This document shows positions 54,631-63,912 of a stretch of DNA of 64,000 nucleotides, in pieces (within the stretch, counting starts at the first letter, position 1; every line of letters starts with the position of its first letter). Origin of the DNA: Neobacillus sp. CF12. Lineage in GTDB: Bacteria; Bacillota; Bacilli; Bacillales; Cytobacillaceae. A model generated the notes under the pieces. That model saw nothing but the letters and a program-made list of their open reading frames with translations. It was not told where the DNA came from and ran no database searches. Position numbers and translations under genes: made by a program. The stretch lies in NCBI RefSeq assembly GCF_030348765.1, contig NZ_JAUCEU010000007.1, forward strand, positions 434,001 to 498,000, written 5' to 3'.

Positions 54631-54990
54631 ATGAAAAAACTACTCTATGGTTTGGTTTGCGTTGCTTTTCTAGGCTTTCTGACAGCTTGTGGAGGCGGTG
54701 ATGAGGAAACAGAACAAGATACAACAACTACCGAGGAACAAGCTGGCGATGAACAGGAACAAACCGCTGATGCAGGTAATGGAGAGGCTCTATTTCAGCA
54801 AAGCTGTTCTTCTTGTCATGGTGGAGATTTAAAAAGTGGAGGAGCTCCTGATTTAGATAAAATAGGCTCACAATACTCCAAAGATGAAATTTTAGGTATT
54901 ATTGAAAATGGTAAAGGCGGTATGCCTGGAGGACTTCTTAAGGGCGATGATGCAGCTGCAGTTGCTTCATGGCTAGCCGAGAAGAAATAA
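54631..54990 (+). CDS. cccB: Cytochrome c551-like lipoprotein
   Basis: This is a lipid-anchored class I cytochrome c of 119 residues. The lipobox is FLTACGG, an acidic Gln/Glu/Thr spacer comes next (about 25-50), then the heme site [15 protein letters not shown] and the axial Met in GGMPGG. It resembles CccB, an electron carrier outside the membrane for terminal oxidases. GGAGGTG precedes the ATG. A Sec-containing lipoprotein redoxin gene follows, with a terminator between. Confidence 0.9.
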   Translation: MKKLLYGLVCVAFLGFLTACGGGDEETEQDTTTTEEQAGDEQEQTADAGNGEALFQQSCSSCHGGDLKSGGAPDLDKIGSQYSKDEILGIIENGKGGMPGGLLKGDDAAAVASWLAEKK

Positions 54991-54996
54991 GGAAGG

Positions 54997-55028
54997 AAAA
55001 ACCAGAATGGATATCCAATCTGGTTTTT
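54997..55028 (+). terminator. Terminator of cccB
   Basis: AACCAGA...TCTGGTT with inner TGG/CCA pairing is followed by eight T. Confidence 0.9.
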
Positions 55029-55127
55029 TTTGAGCAAATGTCTAAAAGAGCAATAATTTGATTGATTATATAGTTTACACTACAATAAAGTAGTTAACTA
55101 ACATTACATAATGGTAAGGAGCAAAAC

Positions 55128-55637
55128 ATGAAATTAAAATTAATGGTCTTGGTTCTCATTTCTATTTTACTTATAACAGCATGTGGACAAAAGACACTTA
55201 GCGAGCCAATCACATTACATAACCAGGATCAGAAGGAAGTAACATTTCCATTAGAAAAACCAACGGTATTCTTCTTTATTACATCCTACACCTGAGGACT
55301 CTGCCACCAGCAGCTAGTTCAGCTGCATGAAAATATCGATAAATTAGAAGACATGGATGTTGAAATGTATGTCATTAGCAAAGATTTACCCGATGAACAG
55401 CTTCAATTATACAAAGAATTAGAAGGTATTTATGGTCAGAGTCTTTCCTTCGTTTCTGATCCCGATTTGGAATTGATTGATTTCATGGGCATGAAAAATG
55501 GTGATGTAGCCTATAGAGGATATGGGATGATTGACCAAGACGGTAAAGTCGTTTTTAAAACGGTTAACGACCACTGGGGAGAGCAAATTGATAAAACAGT
55601 TGAAGAAATAAAAAATGAATATAATAAACTAAAATAA
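55128..55637 (+). CDS. ResA/AhpC-TSA-type redoxin lipoprotein, selenoprotein (UxxC, UGA = Sec56)
   Basis: Reading TGA at 55293-55295 as Sec gives one 169-residue protein. A lipoprotein signal peptide opens MKLKLMVLVLISILLITACG (lipobox LITAC). The thioredoxin-like domain has VFFFITSYTUGLCHQQLVQL, that is U56-x-x-C59 exactly where ResA-type proteins have WCxxC, then a helix and VSDPDLELIDFMGM. AAGGAG stands 6-7 nt before ATG 55128. A perfect 6-bp hairpin begins 14 nt after the UGA. Without Sec, the signal peptide and the redox domain would be on separate frames. It is likely an outward-facing selenol redox protein; the partner is unknown. Confidence 0.9.
55310..55326 (+). promoter_or_regulatory. 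Candidate SECIS hairpin of redoxin selenoprotein
   Basis: GCAGCT-AGTTC-AGCTGC forms a perfect 6-bp stem with a 5-nt loop 14 nt after the UGA. The loop resembles that of the SelW-like gene hairpin (AGTTT). Confidence 0.7.
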
Positions 55638-55638
55638 A

Positions 55639-55684
55639 CAACACCGAAGCCACAATCAACTAGATTGTGGCTTCGGTGTTGTTT
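55639..55684. terminator. Bidirectional terminator
   Basis: A perfect 19-bp stem (55639-55657 with 55663-55681), the strongest in the window, lies between the redoxin selenoprotein gene and the convergent DUF3231 gene. Confidence 0.9.
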
Positions 55685-55697
55685 CAAGTATCAAACA

Positions 55698-56702
55698 TTA
55701 GTCTCTTCTTTTTCTTAAAGCTTCCCTGTCAACATTTTGCGGTGGTTGCTCAAACCATCTGTTATCAATCATTAATTTAACCCCATCATCGGCATAATCC
55801 AGTACTTCTGATACCAGTCTTATATAATTTCCACCTATATCCTTTCTCAAGCTCGCACCGATAGCTGCCCCATATCCTGCAATACTTAAAACAGATAAAC
55901 TATTCGTATGAAACATCATTAACTTATCGGAAAAAGGTGAGTCAATGGATTGAGTAATGGTTGAATCCCAAGTACTAGGTAACGGAACGCCATCCTTAAT
56001 TAGTATTTCTCTAAACACAGTTTCATGCTTTGCTGCTATTTCCGTTCCCCTCTCCATGAATTTCCTAACTTCAGGTGATTGAGCTGTTTGGGAAAACCCT
56101 GCTACAAACGTTCTACCAATTGAGTTAGTTTCCGTATTCTTAGATATATGTGCTAACTCAAGAACCGTTAAAGGACGATGTCTCCCAATTAATCCTGATA
56201 GAAAAGAATCATCCTGAAGGTATTCCGCTTTTTCCATCGGAGGTATGGTAGGAGAGCGAACAAACGCACCCTTTTTAAGTAATAAGTCACAGGAATCATT
56301 ATAAAGCTGCATAAACCCTTGAGAAGTTTTTGAAAATATATCTCGTACGTCTCTCCGAGCCAAAACTTCGAGTAATGCTGCAGCGGCTGCGGTTCCGGCA
56401 GCAGCCATATATTTTATATAACGCATAGCAAAAAGATCTGAATAAAGTCTTCCTGCTTTTAAGTTTACATCCTCATGTGTGAAGCCTATAGGTAAACCGT
56501 GATTTTCCTTTTCAAAAATTTGTTTGACTTCATTCACAACAAGATTACAATTGGATAACGCACTTTGGATGATGTCCGTATGATCTGGATCTTCATTCAC
56601 TTGTGAAAAATGCTGAACGATGCAAAATGCCATTGAATTTTGCATATAGGCACTCCATAATGCAGCAACCTCAGAAGAAACTAACTGTGGGTTATGTTCC
56701 AT
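55698..56702 (-). CDS. DUF3231 protein, second copy
   Basis: This 334-residue helical protein is paralogous to that at 46660-47703. Both carry the paired signatures (SSEVAALWSAYMQNSMAFC and VLELAHISKNTETNSIGRT) and end in FEQPPQNVDREALR versus MEQPPQAVDRDAM. The function is unknown. Ala-rich GTAAAAALLEVLARR is a difference from the first copy. Confidence 0.85.
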   Translation of the reverse strand: MEHNPQLVSSEVAALWSAYMQNSMAFCIVQHFSQVNEDPDHTDIIQSALSNCNLVVNEVKQIFEKENHGLPIGFTHEDVNLKAGRLYSDLFAMRYIKYMAAAGTAAAAALLEVLARRDVRDIFSKTSQGFMQLYNDSCDLLLKKGAFVRSPTIPPMEKAEYLQDDSFLSGLIGRHRPLTVLELAHISKNTETNSIGRTFVAGFSQTAQSPEVRKFMERGTEIAAKHETVFREILIKDGVPLPSTWDSTITQSIDSPFSDKLMMFHTNSLSVLSIAGYGAAIGASLRKDIGGNYIRLVSEVLDYADDGVKLMIDNRWFEQPPQNVDREALRKRRD

Positions 56703-56835
56703 TTATATAAGACTCCTTAATTTTTACTAATAGTATGTACCAATTGCTCCTAAATATTGTAATTATTAAACCAACTATTTAACAAGTGGAACCATTTATC
56801 GAATGGTACGTCTAAATAGTTATAGGGGTGATGGA

Positions 56836-57537
56836 ATGAAAAAATGGGGTCTTTTTATTATATTATTTATTGTGTTAACAGGTTGTCGTTCAACATCATT
56901 TGACGGTCATTCGGTCATAGACTGGGTTGATTTTATTAAGTGGGATGGCATTGAATACGACGGCATTTATTCTGGTGTTTTAGCGGATGAAAAATATATT
57001 GGGGAAAAGTTAGGAACTGTTAAATATAAAGTCGCAGACAACGTTACAAATCCCAATTACAAAATTAGAAATGGGGATGCTGCCTTTCATGAAAAAGGAA
57101 CAGAGATTTTTACCATTAAAGGGCAGCCAAATTTAATAGCAGTAAAGGATTCTAGTCAAATTAACGGATATAAAGTGTATCATTCACGAAACGTTAAAGC
57201 ACAACAATGGCATTTTAGAAATGTACCAATTGACAAAGTGATTGAAGTAGAGATTTTTCAACTCTATACTGCTGAGGGGAATAAACGACTTAGTAAATAT
57301 ACAAATCGTGAAGAGTTGAATCACATTCTTCAACTATTAAAGTATGGTGAAGAGTCACCAAATTTTCAGCCCAATACGGAAAAAGGTGACCCAGACTATT
57401 ATCAAATTATTTTGTATACAGATGAACCAATCGCTTACAAGTATGACGTGCTAAATGATGGTTCCACCTATTATTGGTACCCATGGGATACGGAGATTTT
57501 ATCAAATGAAATTCAATCATATCTAAAGGCAAAATAA
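56836..57537 (+). CDS. Hypothetical lipoprotein
   Basis: This 233-residue lipoprotein has a signal peptide ending VLTGC (MKKWGLFIILFIVLTGCRS). The mature part is beta-rich (for example GTKVKYKVADNV-like stretches and EVEIFQLYTAEGNKR) with no domain I recognise. ATG 56836 has AGGGGTG 5-8 nt upstream; the Met at 56803 has none. Function unknown. Confidence 0.75.
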   Translation: MKKWGLFIILFIVLTGCRSTSFDGHSVIDWVDFIKWDGIEYDGIYSGVLADEKYIGEKLGTVKYKVADNVTNPNYKIRNGDAAFHEKGTEIFTIKGQPNLIAVKDSSQINGYKVYHSRNVKAQQWHFRNVPIDKVIEVEIFQLYTAEGNKRLSKYTNREELNHILQLLKYGEESPNFQPNTEKGDPDYYQIILYTDEPIAYKYDVLNDGSTYYWYPWDTEILSNEIQSYLKAK

Positions 57538-57569
57538 AAGCTAATCGGATGATTAGCTTGTTACTTTTA
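57538..57569 (+). terminator. Terminator of lipoprotein gene
   Basis: AAGCTAATC pairs with GATTAGCTT across a 4-nt loop, followed by a loose T-rich run. Confidence 0.65.
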
Positions 57570-57608
57570 TTGGTTCGTTCGTTCCATTATCAATAGATTT
57601 GCTCCAAA

Positions 57609-58217
57609 TCATTTAGGTCTTTCTATTGAAAATAACTCACCAATTTTCGCATAATTTGTACCTGCTAATCGGCTTACAGCTCCTAATCCTATTTGATCAA
57701 TTCTACCTTTTTCGTAAATACTTTCCTCAATATGAAATTGAACTACTTTCCCGATGATTAAATCACATCCCGGAGAATCCTGCCCGCCTAGTTCTACTGA
57801 ATGTTCTAATACACACTCCATTCGAATTTTTGCTTCCTCTACACCTGGAACAGAGATTTTTATGCTCGGGACGGGAGTTAACTGAGCTAGCTCTATCTCA
57901 CTTTCATTTGGCGGCAAACTTGCTGCAGTTTGATTGATTTTAGCAACATTATTTTCATCAACGATGTGGACAACGAATTCTTTTAAATGGATTATGTTTC
58001 TTGCTGTATCTTTTTGTCTTCCGGCTGAACGCTGTATCGATAAAGAAATCATTGGTGGATTCGATGAGACAATATTAAAATAACTAAATGGAGCGCCATT
58101 TATTATCCCCTTGTCAGACATAGTTGTAACAAATGCAATAGGTCTAGGAATAATACTACCTACCAAAAATTTATAATTTTCCCTTTCAGTATTGTTGGAA
58201 GGATCAATTGAAAGCAA
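57609..58217 (-). CDS. Flavin reductase-like FMN-binding protein
   Basis: This 202-residue split-barrel flavoprotein has RPIAFVTTMSDKGIINGAPF, then SYFNIVSSNPPMISLSIQR, the FMN-binding region, and PGCDLIIGKVVQFHIEE near the end. It is related to flavin reductases that serve two-component oxygenases; no oxygenase gene is next to it. It starts at TTG 58217, with AAAGGAG 8 nt upstream. Confidence 0.86.
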   Translation of the reverse strand: MLSIDPSNNTERENYKFLVGSIIPRPIAFVTTMSDKGIINGAPFSYFNIVSSNPPMISLSIQRSAGRQKDTARNIIHLKEFVVHIVDENNVAKINQTAASLPPNESEIELAQLTPVPSIKISVPGVEEAKIRMECVLEHSVELGGQDSPGCDLIIGKVVQFHIEESIYEKGRIDQIGLGAVSRLAGTNYAKIGELFSIERPK

Positions 58218-58299
58218 AAGAAATCACTCCTTTTCGTCTACCTGCTTACCTTATATGTTAGCAAACCTTGTTTTATCTGTCCTCTATGGTGCTCATATA

Positions 58300-58330
58300 A
58301 AAATGCGAAATCTCATGGATTTCGCATTTT
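58300..58330. terminator. Terminator of glgC
   Basis: AAAATGCGAAATC (58300-58312) pairs with GATTTCGCATTTT (58318-58330) across a 5-nt loop, just beyond glgC. Confidence 0.9.
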
Positions 58331-58332
58331 TA

Positions 58333-59487
58333 TTATTTAAGAACCAATGGTTGAATGGTTTGGTTGTCACCAATTAACGTTATTTCACTAAATGGTGTTT
58401 CCTCCCCTACTTTTGCATTCTCTGCAATGAAACTGCCACTTCCAACGACTGCACGATTAATCTCTGCATTTTCACCGATAATGGTGTTAGGTAAAATAAC
58501 GGAATCCTTAATCACAGCACCTTTGCCTACGGTCACTCCATAAAACAACACAGAATTTTCAACTTTACCATAAACTTTGCAGCCTTCACTAATAATCGAT
58601 TGGTGTAACGAAGCTTTTCCATCTAGATACATGGGAGGATGAGAAATTCCGTTTGTATAAATGATCCATTCTTCATGTTTTAAAATCGGGTTCGTATTTA
58701 CGGATAGTAAATCCATATGTGCTTCCCAAAAGCTTTGAACAGTGCCAACATCCTTCCAATACCCATTAAAATGATAGGCATGTAAGTGGCAGCGATCACG
58801 AAGCATCGATGGAATAACATCCTTGCCAAAATCTTTGGAGGAAAATGGATTGTTTTCTTCTTTTTCTAGATATTTTTTTAAGATAGGCCAATTAAATAAG
58901 TAGATTCCCATAGAAGCAAGATTCGATTTAGGCTGAATAGGCTTTTCCTCAAACTCTATTATCCGCTTTGAAACAGGATTAATATTCATGATTCCGAATC
59001 TGCCTGCCTCACTCCAGGGGACATTAATGACTGAAATGGTGGCATCCGCTCCAGTTTGCTTATGCTCATTAACCATATGACTGTAATCCATCTTATAAAT
59101 ATGGTCTCCTGAGAGGATGAGCACATATTCTGGATTTTGACTTTCAATATAGCGAAGGTTTTCGAATACAGCATGTGCGGTTCCTTCATAGCTATTCTCT
59201 GCTTGGTCACTTTGATTTGGCTGAAGGATGGCAATACCACCTATCTTTCGATTTAGGCCCCACTTTTCCCCATCCTCGATATAGTTTTGAAGACTCTCTT
59301 GTTTATATTGAGTAAGGATTCCAACAGTATCAATGCTAGAATTTTTGCAATTACTAAGGGCAAAATCTATGATCCGATATTTCCCTCCAAATGGAACTGC
59401 TGGCTTTGCTAAATTACGAGTTAAATCTTTTAGTCGTGAACCTTTTCCTCCTGCTAGTAACATGGCAATACATTGTTTTTTGGCCAT
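58333..59487 (-). CDS. glgC: Glucose-1-phosphate adenylyltransferase
   Basis: GlgC makes ADP-glucose, the donor for glycogen synthesis. The 384-residue protein opens [20 protein letters not shown] and has [20 protein letters not shown], with the C-terminal left-handed beta-helix repeat region ([20 protein letters not shown]). ATG 59487 follows GAGGAGG by 5 nt. In B. subtilis glgC sits in glgBCDAP; here it stands alone between terminators, so the other genes, including the GlgD partner, must be elsewhere if present. Confidence 0.93.
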   Translation of the reverse strand: MAKKQCIAMLLAGGKGSRLKDLTRNLAKPAVPFGGKYRIIDFALSNCKNSSIDTVGILTQYKQESLQNYIEDGEKWGLNRKIGGIAILQPNQSDQAENSYEGTAHAVFENLRYIESQNPEYVLILSGDHIYKMDYSHMVNEHKQTGADATISVINVPWSEAGRFGIMNINPVSKRIIEFEEKPIQPKSNLASMGIYLFNWPILKKYLEKEENNPFSSKDFGKDVIPSMLRDRCHLHAYHFNGYWKDVGTVQSFWEAHMDLLSVNTNPILKHEEWIIYTNGISHPPMYLDGKASLHQSIISEGCKVYGKVENSVLFYGVTVGKGAVIKDSVILPNTIIGENAEINRAVVGSGSFIAENAKVGEETPFSEITLIGDNQTIQPLVLK

Positions 59488-59739
59488 TAGAACCTCCTCT
59501 TTCATAATCAAATTCGCTTATGTAAATACTTATTTGCCCTCATTGTAGCACCCCTATTTAATAGAAAATATGAATAAATTGCGACGGGTAAAATGCATAT
59601 TCGACGTAATTCCATTTTACTTCTACATAAAATCAACGAATCTTAACGTTTAGCTAATATAAATAAACTGTTTATGTCGAATTATAGCGATGTAATAATT
59701 GAAAAATATGAATATTTTGTGAAGAATTTGCCAAACAAA

Positions 59740-59775
59740 AAAACACGCTGAATATATTTTATCAGCGTGTTACAA
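59740..59775 (-). terminator. Terminator of SulP gene
   Basis: AACACGCTGA pairs with TCAGCGTGTT; the minus-strand transcript ends in a T run. Confidence 0.85.
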
Positions 59776-59782
59776 ACCATTA

Positions 59783-61258
59783 TTAATGACCAACTGCTTT
59801 TTCAAGACCGCCTGGTTTATTATGAACAGCGAGCTTTTCTATTAATTTATTACTTTCTTTATTTAGGCCTTTTAACTGAACTTTAATTCCATTCTGATGA
59901 TATTTAATGACCACTTTATCAACGGCTCCTACAGCCGAGTCATCCCATAAATGAGTTTGTGTTAAATCAAGCGTAACTTTCTCAACATCCTCATTGTAGT
60001 TAAAACTTTCAACAAATTCTGTTACAGAAGCAAAGAATAATTGTCCTGAAACGCGATAAATCTTATGGGACCCTTCTGAAGCCAGAGTGGTTACTTTTAC
60101 TTTTGAAATCTTTGAAGCGAAGAAAATCGCACTCAATAAAATTCCTACTAGAACACCCTTTGATAAGTCATGTGTAAGTAGAACTGTACCAACAGTTGCA
60201 ATCATTACAATTGTATCTGAAATAGGAGTTTTGTGAATATTTTTTACTGATGACCAATCAAAAGTTCCAATGGAAACCATGAACATAACTCCAACCAAAG
60301 CTGCCATAGGAATTTGAACCAAGAAATCATTTAATAGGATAATAAGCACCATTAAAAATACACCGGCTACCAATGCTGATAGTCTGCCTCGACCACCAGA
60401 TTTCACGTTAATAACAGATTGTCCAATCATGGCACAGCCTGCCATTCCACCGAAAAATCCGGAAACGATATTAGCAATTCCTTGTCCTCGTGCTTCCTTG
60501 TTCTTGTCACTTGTTGTATCCGTCATATCATCTACAATGGAAGCTGTTAATAAGGATTCAACCAAACCAACAATAGCGATCGATAATGAATAAGGAAAAA
60601 TGATTTGTAATGTTTCAAAATTTAATGGAATATCAGGGATTAAGAAAAATGGAAGAGATTGTGTCAATTCACCCATATCCCCAATTGTTCGAACACCGCT
60701 TCCAGTCATAACGGCAAACACAGTAATCACGATAATTGCAACTAATGGAGATGGAACAACCTTAGTGAATCGTGGAAAAATATAAATAATGGCACATGAA
60801 CCTGCTACCATTGCATACATCACCCATGATTCTCCAACAAAATGAGTTAATTGAGCAGAAAAAATGAGGATAGCTAATGCGTTTACGAATCCAATCATCA
60901 CCGAACGTGGGACAAATTTCATTAATTTTCCTAATTTAAGAACGCCCATTATTATTTGAATCACACCTGTTAAGATGGTTGCGGCGAGTAAGTATTGTAA
61001 CCCATAGTCTGCAACTAACGTCACCATTACTAAAGCTGTTGCACCTGTTGCAGCTGAAATCATTCCTGGTCTCCCACCTACAAAGGCAATAACGACAGCA
61101 ATACAAAAAGATGCATATAACCCAATCATGGGGTCAACTCCAGCGATAAGGGAGAAAGCAATCGCTTCTGGAATAAGTGCCATTGCCACGACGATTCCGG
61201 ATAATACATCGCCTTTGATGTTACCAAACCATTGATCTTTCATTGTGTAACTTTTCAT
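59783..61258 (-). CDS. SulP family anion transporter with STAS domain
   Basis: This 491-residue SulP/SLC26 protein has about 11-12 membrane segments (residues 15-395) and a C-terminal STAS domain (about 405-485, [20 protein letters not shown]). The family core is [19 protein letters not shown] and [21 protein letters not shown]. The substrate may be sulfate, bicarbonate or another anion; sequence alone does not say. AAGAGGTG precedes the ATG. Confidence 0.9.
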   Translation of the reverse strand: MKSYTMKDQWFGNIKGDVLSGIVVAMALIPEAIAFSLIAGVDPMIGLYASFCIAVVIAFVGGRPGMISAATGATALVMVTLVADYGLQYLLAATILTGVIQIIMGVLKLGKLMKFVPRSVMIGFVNALAILIFSAQLTHFVGESWVMYAMVAGSCAIIYIFPRFTKVVPSPLVAIIVITVFAVMTGSGVRTIGDMGELTQSLPFFLIPDIPLNFETLQIIFPYSLSIAIVGLVESLLTASIVDDMTDTTSDKNKEARGQGIANIVSGFFGGMAGCAMIGQSVINVKSGGRGRLSALVAGVFLMVLIILLNDFLVQIPMAALVGVMFMVSIGTFDWSSVKNIHKTPISDTIVMIATVGTVLLTHDLSKGVLVGILLSAIFFASKISKVKVTTLASEGSHKIYRVSGQLFFASVTEFVESFNYNEDVEKVTLDLTQTHLWDDSAVGAVDKVVIKYHQNGIKVQLKGLNKESNKLIEKLAVHNKPGGLEKAVGH

Positions 61259-61440
61259 GAAGCACCTCTTTTCAATTCTTTAATTATTAATGACTTTCAA
61301 CTCTCATGAAAGTCGGGCCGTTTTGAACAAGAAACAGTATATATGATTGTGACAAATTTGTGAAACAGAATGTAAGCGTAAATAATAATCTTTCTTTTTG
61401 TTTTACTCCTTTTTACGCTTGTTTTCTTGATAATGCTGTA

Positions 61441-61477
61441 AAAAATAAAAAAACAGAAGGGCTATGCCTCCTGTTTT
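61441..61477 (-). terminator. Terminator of rib-HAD operon
   Basis: AAAACAG pairs with CTGTTTT, with inner pairing; the minus-strand transcript ends in TTTTTTTATTTTTT. Confidence 0.8.
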
Positions 61478-61480
61478 CCG

Positions 61481-62053
61481 CTACTCAAGCTCTCGTTCTA
61501 AAACTTCGTTTAAATCAGTCCAGTCTAAGATACGGGGATATTGTAAATGTCGATTATAAGATTGATCCCTTACAAATACTTTTACAGAATCTTGAGAAAG
61601 TGTATCTAATACCTCAGCTTTATCATCAAAATAATAGTCCAGCTTTAATTCTTTAATAATGTGAACCTTTTCGTGATCCTGCATTCCATAGTAAAAACGG
61701 TCATCTCGAACAGGGAAGCCTTGTTCCTTCATCCATTTTTTCGTCCGTTCCCCATGTTCTTTTGGCCTTGCAGTTATGTAATAAATCTCATGCCCTTTTT
61801 CTTCAAGTTCCCGTAAGGTTTCAACTGCATTTGGAAAAGGAGGACAGTCTGTATAATAAATCTCTTCTAAGGAAGATCTCCACATTGCACTTCCCTCTTC
61901 ATCTGATAACTCAAAGGGCTCATGAATCTCGACCCTTTTTAACTCGTGGAATACTTCAGATGGTACGTTTTTGTTTAACTTTTTGTTGTATATAGTAAAA
62001 GCATGCTCTCTTAAATTTATTAATGTGTCATCAATATCGAAACCAAATTTCAT
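61481..62053 (-). CDS. HAD superfamily phosphatase (YqfW-like), possible riboflavin-pathway phosphatase
   Basis: This 190-residue haloacid dehalogenase-type phosphatase has motif I GFDIDDTLINL, motif II YYITARPKEH, then YYFDDKAEVL (motif IV DD). It belongs with the 5'-nucleotidase/NagD-like group in Bacillus. The ATG at 62053 is 1 nt after the ribD stop and has GAGGGG upstream, so it is coupled to ribD. The tight link suggests it may dephosphorylate 5-amino-6-(5-phosphoribitylamino)uracil, the missing step after RibD. This is inference from context. Confidence 0.8.
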   Translation of the reverse strand: MKFGFDIDDTLINLREHAFTIYNKKLNKNVPSEVFHELKRVEIHEPFELSDEEGSAMWRSSLEEIYYTDCPPFPNAVETLRELEEKGHEIYYITARPKEHGERTKKWMKEQGFPVRDDRFYYGMQDHEKVHIIKELKLDYYFDDKAEVLDTLSQDSVKVFVRDQSYNRHLQYPRILDWTDLNEVLERELE

Positions 62054-62054
62054 T

Positions 62055-63158
62055 TCATGGCCCCTCGTGTGTGTAGATTGGATAGCCTGTAAATTTATAA
62101 TCACGACCGATTTGCTCTAAAGAAAGATTGGATAAATTCACAGCATCTTTCATTTTATCAAACCCAGATCCTGCTAGGAAAGATGGTGCTGTATGACCGC
62201 CAATGATTTTAGGTGCTACATACAAGACTAGTTTATCAATTAATTTATTTTCTAAAAAAGACCAGTTCACCGTTCCTCCTCCTTCAATTAAAACGGAGGA
62301 AACAAGCTTTTCGCCCAATATTTGTAGAACTTCTGTTGGATTTACATGCTTTGAACCGGTAGTTGGAAATACAGAAACTCCTGCTTCATCTAGAACTTTT
62401 CTCTTCTCTTTGTCAAAATTCGCACTTGTAAAGATCCAGGTTTCGGCCAACTTATCATGAATGACCTTAGATTCTAACGGAATCCGTAAAGTAGAATCTA
62501 AAATGATGCGAATGGGATTCCGGCCATTCGGTATTCGTGTAGTAAGTTCGGGATCATCTTGAATAACCGTATTAACACCAACAAGAATGCCCATATTTTC
62601 ATTTCTAAGATGATGAACATCTCGTCTTGCTTCTTCTGAGGTAATCCATTTACTATCAAAAGAATGTGTCGCAATTTTTCCATCTAAAGTAATCCCGGCT
62701 TTCAGGGTGATAAAAGGTGTTTTCTCAACAATGAATTTATTAAAAACTTCATTCATCTTTTGTGACTCTGCCTGACGGACACCAATAATTACTTCAATAC
62801 CAGCATCCTCTAAAATTTTCACGCCATTCCCTGAAACAACTGGATTGGGATCGAGGGTTGCAATTACAACTTTTTTAATCCCTGCCTCTACAATCGCAAC
62901 TGCACAAGGTCCTGTTCTTCCATGGTGAGAACAAGGCTCAAGGGTCACATAAATCGTCCCGCCTTTTGCTTTTTCTCCAGCCATCCGAATCGCGTGAATC
63001 TCAGCATGGGGCTCGCCTGCTTTTAAGTGAGTACCAATTCCCACGATACGATTATCATTGACAATGACCGATCCGACCAATGGATTTGGGTCGGTCTGTC
63101 CTTTCATTGCCTGTGCATTATTTAATGCTAAATCCATGTAAAGTTCATGATTAGTCAT
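62055..63158 (-). CDS. ribD: Riboflavin biosynthesis deaminase/reductase RibD
   Basis: This 367-residue bifunctional enzyme deaminates and then reduces the pyrimidine made by RibA. The deaminase zinc site is seen in GEPHAEIHAIRMAG and EPCSHHGRTGPC. The reductase domain starts near residue 145 (FITLKAGITLDGKIA) and includes ILVGVNTVIQDDPELTTR. ATG 63158 overlaps the ribA stop by 8 nt and has GAGGGG about 9 nt upstream, which decides it over TTG/ATG further up. It is followed by the HAD gene. In B. subtilis ribD heads ribDEAH; here the order differs. Confidence 0.93.
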   Translation of the reverse strand: MTNHELYMDLALNNAQAMKGQTDPNPLVGSVIVNDNRIVGIGTHLKAGEPHAEIHAIRMAGEKAKGGTIYVTLEPCSHHGRTGPCAVAIVEAGIKKVVIATLDPNPVVSGNGVKILEDAGIEVIIGVRQAESQKMNEVFNKFIVEKTPFITLKAGITLDGKIATHSFDSKWITSEEARRDVHHLRNENMGILVGVNTVIQDDPELTTRIPNGRNPIRIILDSTLRIPLESKVIHDKLAETWIFTSANFDKEKRKVLDEAGVSVFPTTGSKHVNPTEVLQILGEKLVSSVLIEGGGTVNWSFLENKLIDKLVLYVAPKIIGGHTAPSFLAGSGFDKMKDAVNLSNLSLEQIGRDYKFTGYPIYTHEGP

Positions 63159-63912
63159 TTGGGCAAGTCCCCTCATCAACTTCTTCTTCTAGATGACCAG
63201 ACTTTTTAATCTTTGTCTGTAAATACTTCTCATTATACTCAGACACATCTCCCCATAATGGCTGTCTGCCTGAAACCTCTAAACCTGCTTCTTTTAAGGC
63301 ATTTAATTTTTTTGGATTGTTCGTCATCAGGGTTACAGGTTTTTGACGAATAGCTTTCAAAACTTGAATGGCGTCACTGTAGTTTCTAGAGTCATCTACA
63401 AACCCAAGTCCTTCATTTGCCTCGACGGTGTCGTAGCCATTTTCTTGCAGAACATAAGCCATTGCCTTACTAAACAAACCAATTCCTCTTCCCTCATGGT
63501 TTGCTAGGTAGAATAAGGCACCTGTTCCATGCTCCTGGATCATTTTCATTGATTGTTTAAGTTGATACCCGCAATCACATCTTTTACTTCCAAAAATATC
63601 ACCTGTATGACAAATAGAATGCATGCGAATAATGGCTTCCGCCGAGTACTCGAAGTCCCCATAAACTAGGACACTTGATTGCTGAAACTCAGCTAAATTG
63701 GAAGATGATAATTTATCAATAATCCTTTCAAAGTCCTCTGTAACCTCGTCACAATTCAACCAGCAGTACCACTTGAACTCCACTGTTTCTCCATATAAAT
63801 TAACGGGAAGTTTTATAGGTCCGACTAAATAAATTGCACCTTTTTCCGTACGAATTAATTGGATTTTATCTTCTAATACTGACAGTACCTTGGTATCCAG
63901 ACCTTGTTTCAT
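63151..63912 (-). CDS. ribA: GTP cyclohydrolase II, stand-alone
   Basis: RibA opens the GTP ring, releasing formate and pyrophosphate, as the first riboflavin step. The zinc site is C101-x10-C112-x-C114 (ICHTGDIFGSKRCDCG), followed by LANHEGRGIGLFSKAMAYVLQ and MTNNPKKLNAL. The 253-residue protein is not fused to a DHBP synthase (RibB) domain, unlike the RibBA of B. subtilis, and has an extra N-terminal part of about 50-80 residues. It is first of three coupled genes (ribA-ribD-HAD). No FMN riboswitch is visible in the 88 bases before it. Confidence 0.94.
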   Translation of the reverse strand: MKQGLDTKVLSVLEDKIQLIRTEKGAIYLVGPIKLPVNLYGETVEFKWYCWLNCDEVTEDFERIIDKLSSSNLAEFQQSSVLVYGDFEYSAEAIIRMHSICHTGDIFGSKRCDCGYQLKQSMKMIQEHGTGALFYLANHEGRGIGLFSKAMAYVLQENGYDTVEANEGLGFVDDSRNYSDAIQVLKAIRQKPVTLMTNNPKKLNALKEAGLEVSGRQPLWGDVSEYNEKYLQTKIKKSGHLEEEVDEGTCPND

